From the NCBI GenBank assembly GCA_020848015.1, contig JADLBA010000105.1, positions 1 to 5,057 of the forward strand: DNA of 5,057 nucleotides, given 5' to 3'. A program made the position numbers and the translations under genes. Numbering within the stretch: the first letter of the stretch is position 1; each line of letters starts with the position of its first letter. The DNA comes from Crocinitomicaceae bacterium. Its GTDB lineage: Bacteria > Bacteroidota > Bacteroidia > Flavobacteriales_D > Sanyastnellaceae. The notes under the pieces are model-generated. The model worked only from the letters and a program-made list of their open reading frames with translations. It searched no databases and was not told where the DNA came from. Shown piece after piece: positions 1 through 5,057 of the stretch.

Positions 1-685
1 ATCCAAATACTTCGCGATTGATCTGTGCCGGCAAACCAGAAGCAATCATATAGGCTTCGATGGAAAGTGTCCCGCTGCCGCACATCGGGTCACAAATAGG
101 AGATTGTTTGTCCCACCCAGACAGCAGTATCATGCCCGCTGCCAACACTTCATTCAGCGGAGCCTTTCCTCCTGCCCTCCGGTAACCGCGCTGATTCAGA
201 GAAGAGCCGCTGCTGTCAAGCGCTATCGTCACCTTTTCATTATCAATATGAAGATGAAAAAGTACATCCGGATGATCGGCATCCACATTTGGCCGGCTCC
301 CAAAACGCTCATTAAAATGATCGGCAATCGCATCCTTCAATCGCAATGAAGCAAAATGCGAATGGCGAAACATGAAGGAATTCACTTGAGGATCAATTGC
401 AAAAGTCTGGTCGCGCTGGAGAAATTGTGTCCATTCGATCTTCATCGCCCGCCGGTGTAATTCATCGCTGTGTCGAATCGAAAAAGATTGTACAGGAACG
501 AGAACTCGCAGTGCAGTACGCAAAACAAAGTTGGCCTTGTAAAGCAGTTCGCGGGTTACAGTACAGTGTACAATTCTCCTCCCTATTTCGATATCAGTTG
601 CTCCTAAAGCCCTCAGCTCATCAGCCAGCACGGGTTCAAGAAACTGGAAAGTTTTTACTGAAATTCTGAAATTCTCTGTGAGCAT
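1..685 (-). CDS. THUMP-domain class I SAM-dependent RNA methyltransferase (RlmL/UPF0020-like), 3' end missing
   Basis: The frame is open from an ATG at 683-685 to the window edge, giving 228 complete codons of a protein that usually has about 380-400 residues. Residues 1-45 are the N-terminal part, and about 45-155 match a THUMP RNA-binding domain, with the stretch PQVNSFMFRHSHFASLRLKD typical of it. GYRRAGGKAPLNEVLA (167-182) follows, then the SAM-binding motif DPMCGSGTL (199-207). By family this enzyme methylates a base in RNA, probably 23S rRNA guanine as in the N-terminal half of E. coli RlmL. The exact target cannot be read from the sequence. The catalytic motif IV (NPPYG type) lies beyond the left edge and is not seen. 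The ATG was chosen because the protein start aligns with the family and is preceded by an A-rich stretch (ATTAAA). There is no Shine-Dalgarno site, which is usual in Bacteroidota. It lies 41 bases after the SUI1 gene and is probably co-transcribed with it. Confidence 0.93.
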   Translation of the reverse strand, partial: MLTENFRISVKTFQFLEPVLADELRALGATDIEIGRRIVHCTVTRELLYKANFVLRTALRVLVPVQSFSIRHSDELHRRAMKIEWTQFLQRDQTFAIDPQVNSFMFRHSHFASLRLKDAIADHFNERFGSRPNVDADHPDVLFHLHIDNEKVTIALDSSGSSLNQRGYRRAGGKAPLNEVLAAGMILLSGWDKQSPICDPMCGSGTLSIEAYMIASGLPAQINREVFG

Positions 686-709
686 TTTAATTGATTGCCA
701 GTACGCAAA

Positions 710-722
710 TACACAAGGTGTA
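710..722 (-). repeat. Small inverted repeat between SUI1 and methyltransferase genes
   Basis: On the minus strand TACAC and GTGTA flank a three-base CTT loop, a perfect 5-bp stem starting five bases after the SUI1 stop codon. No T-run follows, so a Rho-independent terminator is unlikely. It could be a minor processing or attenuation site in the operon, or chance, which is quite possible at this length. Confidence 0.25.
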
Positions 723-726
723 ATAC

Positions 727-1068
727 CTATGATCCGGCCTTCTTGGCTTTGTATCCCATCTTTTGCAGAAGAGCCAATACTTTTTCGCGGTGATCGCCCT
801 GGATGATAATCTCACCTTCTTTTGCAGATCCACCCGTTCCACATTTTGTTTTCAATGTCTTTGCCAGTGTATCAAGATCCTCGTGTTTCCCTGCAAAACC
901 TTTGATCACCGTTACTGTCTTACCTGCACGGTGATTTTTTTCAAGCCATATACGAAGTTCCTGCGACGAAGGAGGACGGGTTTCAATGGCATCGTTCTCA
1001 TCTGTGTTACGGAAATCCGGATTCGTAGAATAAACAATGCCCCCGGAGTTCTTATGATTTTTGTTCAT
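727..1068 (-). CDS. yciH: YciH-type SUI1/eIF1-like translation factor
   Basis: This 113-residue protein is full length for bacterial YciH (about 105-115). The N-terminus carries the family signature GIVYSTNPDF (10-19), then a polar linker. The SUI1 fold covers about 36-110 with KGFAG (56-60), LDTLAKTLK (65-73), KCGTGGSAKEGEIIIQGDH (75-93) and a final GYKAKKAG. SUI1 proteins are related to eukaryotic eIF1, which binds the small ribosomal subunit near the P site and checks start-codon choice. E. coli YciH is non-essential and has been linked to initiation fidelity and stress control of translation, so a cytoplasmic ribosome-associated role is expected. The ATG comes one base after the stop of the CPBP gene, so translational coupling is likely. 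The only ribosome-binding signal is the purine-rich GAAGAAGAA that encodes the CPBP C-terminus. The RNA methyltransferase follows 41 bases downstream, giving a translation-related gene pair. Confidence 0.96.
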   Translation of the reverse strand: MNKNHKNSGGIVYSTNPDFRNTDENDAIETRPPSSQELRIWLEKNHRAGKTVTVIKGFAGKHEDLDTLAKTLKTKCGTGGSAKEGEIIIQGDHREKVLALLQKMGYKAKKAGS

Positions 1069-1069
1069 G

Positions 1070-1675
1070 TTATTCTTCTTCGGTCAGATTATCAGACTGT
1101 TGAGCATCATTCTGTGTAATTTGTAAAGATGTTTGCTGCAGGCGATACAGGAGATAAACATCAATAAGGGTATGTGCTATGATCGCAGCCAGCAATCCGA
1201 TGCGCTCAGCAAAGTACCCAAGAACGCAAATCACTGCAGTCATGTACAATCCATACACTGAAAGCCGCCAGTTCTGAGGATTGATGTAGCCATGAATAGC
1301 GACAAACACAACAGAGGTCAGAAAAATTCCGAGAAAAGGTTGTATAGCACCCCGAAATAAAATCTCTTCACCAATCCCGGCGCAGAGCGACAAGAAAAGT
1401 ATCTCGCTCCAGTTCATATCAAAGTTTCCAAGCAACGAGGCGTACTGCGCGTTGACTTTTTGCATAAAAGGCATGGACACAATCCAGTGTGCAATCATTG
1501 CAAACACACCGCCCGCCACTATTCCTGCTGCCAGTTGCAGCCACAGCGGCGACGTGCCTATCAGTGATGCGGCAAGGTTTACTCTTTCTGAAAAACGATC
1601 AATCAGCATTGCAATCAGCGGCATACCAATCAATGTAGCAAGAGCAAATTGAATAATCGTACTTTTTCCTTTCAT
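1070..1675 (-). CDS. CPBP-family intramembrane glutamic protease homologue
   Basis: A 201-residue very hydrophobic protein with about five or six membrane segments (roughly 5-25, 45-67, 91-105, 113-130, 138-157, 160-178). It shows the conserved motifs of the CPBP (Rce1/ABI, CAAX protease and bacteriocin-processing) family: EEILFRG (103-109, with E103, E104, R108), FVAIHGY (124-130, with H128) and AAIIAHTLID (163-172, with H168 and D172). These include the glutamates and histidines thought to form the active site, so it is probably active rather than degenerate. Its substrate is unknown; no bacteriocin precursor or CAAX-like peptide is seen nearby. The C-terminus is a polar, acidic cytoplasmic tail ending in EEE. 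The ATG lies at the start of the first membrane segment. An AGGAG sits about 12 bases upstream, too far for a standard Shine-Dalgarno, with an A-rich spacer. It is the first gene of a probable operon with SUI1 and the RNA methyltransferase. Confidence 0.93.
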   Translation of the reverse strand: MKGKSTIIQFALATLIGMPLIAMLIDRFSERVNLAASLIGTSPLWLQLAAGIVAGGVFAMIAHWIVSMPFMQKVNAQYASLLGNFDMNWSEILFLSLCAGIGEEILFRGAIQPFLGIFLTSVVFVAIHGYINPQNWRLSVYGLYMTAVICVLGYFAERIGLLAAIIAHTLIDVYLLYRLQQTSLQITQNDAQQSDNLTEEE

Positions 1676-1913
1676 AAGTCTTTTTTCTCCTATCTGCCAA
1701 ATATTTTTTTATTGTCTTCGCTATGTCAGTGAAAAATTTTGAAACCAAAATATAGCACTCCGGCCATTAAACCGGCTAATGTAATAGAAGTTCAATTTTG
1801 CAATTTCTGATAATAAATATAGGAAGCCGTTGAATCATTTTATTTTCTTTCCAAAGATGCCAACATTCAGCCTATTTGAACCATAAGGCAGAGAAGATTT
1901 GTCCATCTCAGGA
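1676..1913. other. Intergenic region between desaturase and CPBP genes; nothing firm
   Basis: These 238 AT-rich bases hold no plausible gene on either strand. They should contain the 3' end of the desaturase transcript and the promoter for the CPBP-SUI1-methyltransferase operon, but I cannot place either with confidence. No GC-rich hairpin followed by a T-run occurs. On the minus strand, AATATTTG (1699-1706) and CTATATTTTG (1745-1754) are near misses to the Bacteroidota -7 box TAnnTTTG, and neither has a clear -33 TTTG at the right spacing. CCGG occurs twice (1760-1763 and 1772-1775) and could form only a 4-bp stem. Confidence 0.6.
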
Positions 1914-2984
1914 TCACACTTCTCGCCCGAGCAGCTTCAGGTAGTTGATATGCGATTGTAACGCAGCAATGAAAGTCGGAAAATGCTTATAGTTGATAGA
2001 ATGCTTTTCACATACCCTTTTTACAATGGGTTGGAGGTCGCGGTAGTGAATATGACTTATCATCGGAAATAAATGATGCACCACCTGAAAATTCAGGCCA
2101 CCCAACAACCAGTTTGCAACCGGACTACCCTGTGAAAAATCAGCAGTGGTCATCACCTGAAACTCTGCCCACTCTTTTTCAATAACGAGATTTTGTTCCG
2201 TCGCGTTATCAAAATGGGTAGTTTCCACAGCATGAGCCATTTGAAAAACGAGGGAAAGCGTAAGCCCAAAAATGATGTTAGCAAATAAGTAGCCTACGAG
2301 AAAAGGCAGCCATCCCACCATCATCACCGGCACAACAATGTAAAAGCCGACATAGAATAATTTAGAAATCCAGAAAATAAGGTGCTCGCTAAAAGAAATG
2401 TGAAGAATGGGGGTTCCTGAGATACTCCTCGAAAAATACTTCTGTCCATCGGTCAGCGAGACCCAAAGGATGGTGCTGATAGCATAGACAAAGAAGCCAT
2501 AGATATGCTGGTAACGGTGTGCTTTATAATATCGCTGTGAGCGGCAATGACGGAGAACCGGCACTTTCATAATATCATCGTCCACACCATCCACATTAGT
2601 GAATGTATGATGGATACGGTTGTGTTTCATTTTCCAGATGAACTGGTTGCTTCCGAGCAGGTTCATCGAATAGCCCATAAGATGATTTACAATTTTGCTC
2701 GAACTATAGCTTCCATGACAGGCATCGTGCATCACGTTAAATCCGACAAGTGCCATCACAAATCCAAAAAAACCGCAGATCAGAAAAGAAATCCATCCCG
2801 GCGGGAGAATAAAAACAACCGCAATATAAGAGGCGAAAAAACAGCTCAGAATAATAATGGATTTGAAGAATAACCGCCAATCGCCCGTTTTGCATATCTG
2901 ATTTTTTACGAAGTAGGCATCCACTTCTCTGCGCAGTTCATCAAAAAAGGGGGTTGTGCGATTTGCGAATGAAACTTTAGCCAA
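1914..2984 (-). CDS. Membrane fatty acid desaturase (COG3239, linoleoyl-CoA desaturase-like), TTG start
   Basis: A 356-residue integral membrane di-iron desaturase with all three histidine boxes: HDACH (86-90), HNRIHH (121-126) and QVVHH (300-304), plus H251 in FQMAHAVE. Membrane segments lie near 42-62, 64-84, 158-178, 203-222 and 224-248, placing the boxes on the cytoplasmic side as expected. It should insert a double bond into a fatty acyl chain using O2 and electrons from a ferredoxin or cytochrome partner. Q in the third box resembles front-end (delta-5/delta-6) enzymes, but no cytochrome b5 domain is fused, so regioselectivity and redox partner remain open. The start is read as TTG. The upstream in-frame stop is a TGA 27 bases before it, with no ATG between, and the next ATG is near residue 76, after the first membrane segment. 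The reading AKVSFANRTTPFF fits the N-terminus of relatives. It lies 58 bases after the O-methyltransferase and may share its transcript, perhaps for membrane fluidity control. Confidence 0.94.
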   Translation of the reverse strand: MAKVSFANRTTPFFDELRREVDAYFVKNQICKTGDWRLFFKSIIILSCFFASYIAVVFILPPGWISFLICGFFGFVMALVGFNVMHDACHGSYSSSKIVNHLMGYSMNLLGSNQFIWKMKHNRIHHTFTNVDGVDDDIMKVPVLRHCRSQRYYKAHRYQHIYGFFVYAISTILWVSLTDGQKYFSRSISGTPILHISFSEHLIFWISKLFYVGFYIVVPVMMVGWLPFLVGYLFANIIFGLTLSLVFQMAHAVETTHFDNATEQNLVIEKEWAEFQVMTTADFSQGSPVANWLLGGLNFQVVHHLFPMISHIHYRDLQPIVKRVCEKHSINYKHFPTFIAALQSHINYLKLLGREV

Positions 2985-3042
2985 TTTTCTATGAATAAGA
3001 ATAATATATCAATTCGGGTCTTACAATGAATGAATGCACTAT

Positions 3043-3684
3043 CTATATTATCCGTAAAATCATGATTCCGTCGCGCACGGGCAAAAGAAGATTCTCCACC
3101 CGAGCATCTGCTTGAACCCGTTTATTCAATGCTTGTATGGCAATTGTTTCGAGGTCTGAAGAAGGATCAGTATTCAGCACTTTACCACTCCACAGCACAT
3201 TATCAATCAGGATAAACGCGCCACTTTTCATCCGTGGAATCAGCATCTCATAATAATTGAGATAATTTTCCTTGTCGGCATCAATAAATACTAAATCCGG
3301 AATTCGCTCAATAGAAGGAATGATATCTATGGCATTTCCATACACATATTCAATGGCCGATTGAAATGGAGAAGCAGAAATATATTTCTGATGTATCCAA
3401 CTCAGTTCGTCGTTGATGTCAATACTGACAAGCTTCCCTCCTTCCTTTAGTCCTTCAGCGAGACACAGGGCGCTGTATCCTGTATATGTTCCAATTTCAA
3501 GAATAAATTCCGGGCAGAGCATTCGGGAAATCATACTCAATAGCCGACCCTGCAAATGTCCGCTCAACATCCTCGGCATGACTACTTTCTGCCAGGTTTC
3601 CCTCGATAGTTCTTTCAGATACGATGGCTCCTCAGAGGTATGTGTCTCCGAATAATGAAGAATTTCTTCTGATAAAAATTCCAT
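3043..3684 (-). CDS. Class I SAM-dependent O-methyltransferase (COG4122, catechol/caffeoyl-CoA OMT-like)
   Basis: A complete 213-residue cytoplasmic enzyme, the usual length of the family. A helical N-terminal cap includes LSRETWQKVVMPRMLSGHLQ (26-45). The SAM-binding Rossmann core has motif I LEIGTYTGYSAL (62-73), the acidic residue that binds the SAM ribose at D89 (LVSIDIND), and FIDADKENYLNYY (133-145). VLWSGKV (163-169) and a C-terminal VRDGIMILRI follow. By analogy with cation-dependent relatives D135, D161 and N162 bind the divalent metal that positions a catechol or similar hydroxyl; all are present, so it should be active. The physiological substrate is unknown, and nothing nearby suggests a secondary-metabolite cluster. 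The ATG fits family alignments (MEFLSEEILHYSETHTS) and follows an A/T-rich leader rather than a Shine-Dalgarno site. It ends in TAG, 58 bases before the desaturase start, and a likely promoter lies just upstream. Confidence 0.95.
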   Translation of the reverse strand: MEFLSEEILHYSETHTSEEPSYLKELSRETWQKVVMPRMLSGHLQGRLLSMISRMLCPEFILEIGTYTGYSALCLAEGLKEGGKLVSIDINDELSWIHQKYISASPFQSAIEYVYGNAIDIIPSIERIPDLVFIDADKENYLNYYEMLIPRMKSGAFILIDNVLWSGKVLNTDPSSDLETIAIQALNKRVQADARVENLLLPVRDGIMILRII

Positions 3685-3700
3685 AATAATATTTATGCAG

Positions 3701-3708
3701 CAAACATA
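3701..3708 (-). promoter_or_regulatory. Candidate Bacteroidota -7 promoter box for the O-methyltransferase
   Basis: The minus strand reads TATGTTTG, an exact match to the primary-sigma -7 consensus TAnnTTTG of Bacteroidota, and it ends 16 bases before the O-methyltransferase ATG. That leaves a short leader of about ten bases, which is plausible. A clear -33 TTTG about 19-21 bases upstream is absent; the sequence there is TTATG-like. The call rests on the -7 box and its position alone. Confidence 0.4.
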
Positions 3709-3741
3709 AAAATCAACTGAAGCTCATAATAATATTTCGTA

Positions 3742-3765
3742 AGACACTGATTAAAGAAAGTGTCT
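3742..3765 (-). repeat. Inverted repeat, 7-bp perfect stem, between thioredoxin-like and O-methyltransferase genes
   Basis: AGACACT (3742-3748) and AGTGTCT (3759-3765) are exact reverse complements around a 10-base AT-rich loop. The repeat lies 39-63 bases after the thioredoxin-like stop codon and upstream of the -7 box of the O-methyltransferase. On the minus strand it is followed by TACGAAATATT rather than a T-run, so an intrinsic terminator is not well supported. A regulator-binding dyad or a 3'-end stabilising hairpin is equally possible. Confidence 0.45.
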
Positions 3766-3772
3766 GCTGAAT

Positions 3773-3790
3773 AGTATCAATAAAGATACT
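3773..3790 (-). repeat. Inverted repeat, 6-bp perfect stem, just after the thioredoxin-like gene
   Basis: AGTATC (3773-3778) and GATACT (3785-3790) are exact reverse complements around a 6-base loop, TTTATT on the minus strand. The hairpin begins 14 bases after the TAA of the thioredoxin-like gene, where a transcript end would be expected. Only ATT follows, without a real U-tract. With the second hairpin seven bases further on, it may form a tandem 3'-end structure. The stem is AT-rich and weak. Confidence 0.4.
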
Positions 3791-3804
3791 GCCGAAATTA
3801 TTTC

Positions 3805-5057
3805 TTATTTCAACGCCTTTTCTAACTTTTCAACCGATTCGGGTATGGCGATAATTTCGTTGGTAAAAGAATTCACCAGCACCATTACCGGTGTGGCGAG
3901 CACAAAATAAGCATTTGCTTCCGCACTGTTGATTCCGCCCTGAGTGAGCTGGTGATGAAACCCCGTGAGATTTGGCACTGCCTTATTCCAAGCTTCTATT
4001 TCAGTTTCACTCTCATCCAGACTCAGTGCAATCACATCGAGTTTCGACTGAATACCTTCTTGTGTAAACCACGGATAGAGCTTCTTCATCAGCTCCTGAC
4101 AATGGCCACAGTCGGCAGACCAAAAGAGCACGAGTTTATTTTTTTTTTCGGTAGGAAAGTCGTGAAAAGAAATTGCCTTGCCTCCCACGTCATTGAGTAT
4201 GAAGTCGGGAGCGATGGTTCCCGGTTGAAGGCTTTCCATACCGGCGATGCGTTTATTGATCGCCTCCCTCTTTTTCGTCAGACAGTTCGGGTCATTCAAA
4301 TATGGCTCCAGCATTTTAATTCCCTTTTCAATATTGAAGCTTTCATAACCCCGGTAGAAATAATCCACCATCCAACCATATACTCGCGGATGACCTGACT
4401 TTACTTTCTCTATTGCAAATCGTCCCGCAGCGGTAAACATCGAATCACGAAGATCAATGCTTGTAACCTTTGCTCCAAACAAATTGACGTACTGGTTCAT
4501 CCAATCGTTCATTTCACGTGTCTTCAGCATCATAGTATCCTGGAACGACATACCATCGAAGTAGTGCTCGATCCTGCTGTTGAGCCGGTCTTCTTCCGTT
4601 CCTTTCCAACTCACTTGGGGTACGTGTTGAAAACGGAACACAGTGCTCACAAAAAGACCTGCATTTGCCTGCACTTGCTCATCTATCCAGCGGTTGTATT
4701 CATTTCGTCTTTGCTCATATTCCCTCGACCCGTATTTATACAATTTAGATGTTGGCTTGTCGTATTTTAACAGAAAAGACTGCAGTACTCCAAGCGATTC
4801 TTTTCGCACCGCATTCTCTTTTGCAAATTGAAGAAAGACTGTGTTCTCTCTTTCTCTCGGCTGGAAATAAGTGCTGTCTGGATTATTGCTGTATAGCGGA
4901 TGAATCCACAGTTGCAGGTTCTGATTATATACATAAATGTTTTTTTCAGAAGGGTACGGCTGGCTGAATTCGTTTTCCTTATAATCGAGTCGAAGTACAA
5001 ATTCACCCGGCAGGTATTGCGCAGGGATTTCGAGTGTGGCCATTTCCCCGTTCTTTA
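3805..5057 (-). CDS. TlpA/ResA-like thioredoxin-fold protein with a long N-terminal region, 5' end missing
   Basis: 416 residues are visible. The frame stays open through the right edge, reading K-N-G-E just before the ATG at 5041-5043, so that ATG is probably internal and the true start, with any signal peptide, is outside. Numbering here is from that Met. Residues 1-270 form a long N-terminal region: a beta-rich first part (LPGEFVLRLDY at 11-21) and then a charged, helical part. I cannot assign it to a named domain; it resembles the variable N-terminal parts of Bacteroidota TlpA-like proteins. The thioredoxin-like domain runs about 274-412: GTIAPDFIL (275-283), VLFWSADCGHC (305-315, active-site cysteines C312 and C315) and the cis-proline ATP (383-385). 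The expected role is thiol-disulfide exchange in the periplasm or at the membrane, possibly serving cytochrome maturation or envelope proteins; the partner is unknown. An A10 run lies just before the active site. It ends with TAA, 120 bases before the O-methyltransferase. Confidence 0.9.
   Translation of the reverse strand, partial: KNGEMATLEIPAQYLPGEFVLRLDYKENEFSQPYPSEKNIYVYNQNLQLWIHPLYSNNPDSTYFQPRERENTVFLQFAKENAVRKESLGVLQSFLLKYDKPTSKLYKYGSREYEQRRNEYNRWIDEQVQANAGLFVSTVFRFQHVPQVSWKGTEEDRLNSRIEHYFDGMSFQDTMMLKTREMNDWMNQYVNLFGAKVTSIDLRDSMFTAAGRFAIEKVKSGHPRVYGWMVDYFYRGYESFNIEKGIKMLEPYLNDPNCLTKKREAINKRIAGMESLQPGTIAPDFILNDVGGKAISFHDFPTEKKNKLVLFWSADCGHCQELMKKLYPWFTQEGIQSKLDVIALSLDESETEIEAWNKAVPNLTGFHHQLTQGGINSAEANAYFVLATPVMVLVNSFTNEIIAIPESVEKLEKALK
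4139..4148 (-). repeat. A10 homopolymer inside the thioredoxin-like gene
   Basis: Ten consecutive A on the coding strand (T on the plus strand) encode the end of E299 through the start of N302, ten codons before the CGHC motif. The frame is intact on both sides at A10. With A11 the next codon after the run becomes TAA. With A9 the frame reaches TGA 16 codons after the run. Runs of this length are prone to polymerase slippage. Confidence 0.85.

Noticed and set aside
104..669. Two plus-strand open frames of 81 and 90 codons
   Set aside because: They oppose the THUMP methyltransferase, whose minus-strand frame is continuous with DPMCGSG and THUMP motifs.
763..1119. 118-codon open frame on the plus strand
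   Set aside because: Antisense to the SUI1 gene, which has unmistakable family motifs; the Cys/Phe-rich translation looks like a shadow.
1686..1690. AGGAG-like Shine-Dalgarno before the CPBP gene
   Set aside because: About 12 bases from the ATG, longer than normal spacing, and such sites are little used in Bacteroidota.
1760..1775. Two CCGG sites that could form a short hairpin
   Set aside because: Only a 4-bp stem with an 8-base loop and no T-run; not a credible terminator.
1786..1808. Imperfect inverted repeat AGAAGTT / AATTTCT
   Set aside because: It has a mismatch when read on the transcribed minus strand, a 9-base loop and low GC; chance is likely in AT-rich DNA.
3022..3036. Tandem CATT units downstream of the O-methyltransferase stop
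   Set aside because: Only about three short copies, below what would suggest a functional repeat.
3952..4398. 148-codon open frame on the plus strand
   Set aside because: It lies wholly within the thioredoxin-like gene on the other strand, whose CGHC motif and domain order are convincing; the translation shows no family motif.
4767..5006. 79-codon minus-strand frame within the thioredoxin-like gene
   Set aside because: Out of frame with the long real gene and without recognisable content.
1..5057. Defence, toxin-antitoxin, phage, transposon, CRISPR or tRNA signals
   Set aside because: None found: no transposase or integrase motifs, no repeated spacer array, no cloverleaf, and all six genes have ordinary family assignments.

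Overview
The window looks like chromosomal DNA of a member of the Bacteroidota, perhaps the Chitinophagales, Saprospirales or Sphingobacteriales. The evidence is protein style: a THUMP-type RNA methyltransferase, a short YciH/SUI1 protein, a COG4122 O-methyltransferase, and a TlpA-like thioredoxin behind a long N-terminal region. A-rich start regions with little Shine-Dalgarno signal also fit, as does one TAnnTTTG-type -7 box. Base composition is moderately AT-rich by eye. The order-level guess is inference.

All six genes lie on the minus strand, so transcription runs from high to low coordinates. From upstream to downstream they are: (1) a TlpA/ResA-like thioredoxin-fold protein, cut at its 5' end by the right window edge (3805-5057); (2) a 120-bp gap with two short perfect inverted repeats and a good -7 box; (3) a class I SAM-dependent O-methyltransferase (3043-3684); (4) a membrane fatty acid desaturase starting at TTG (1914-2984); (5) a 238-bp gap with no convincing feature; (6) a CPBP-family intramembrane protease homologue (1070-1675); (7) a YciH/SUI1 translation factor, one base after the CPBP stop (727-1068); (8) a THUMP-domain RNA methyltransferase, cut at its 3' end by the left window edge (1-685).

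There seem to be two or three transcription units. CPBP, SUI1 and the RNA methyltransferase are tightly packed (gaps of 1 and 41 bases) and probably form one operon. Two of the three act on the translation apparatus. The O-methyltransferase and desaturase are 58 bases apart and may be co-transcribed. The thioredoxin-like gene is a separate envelope or periplasmic redox gene, set off from the O-methyltransferase by the inverted-repeat region.

I see no mobile element, CRISPR array, RNA gene, toxin or defence cassette. This is mostly an ordinary housekeeping and accessory region, and I do not claim a new system. The points most worth a second look are an A10 run just before the CGHC motif, where a one-base slip in either direction truncates the protein, the one-base junction between the CPBP and SUI1 genes, and the paired inverted repeats.
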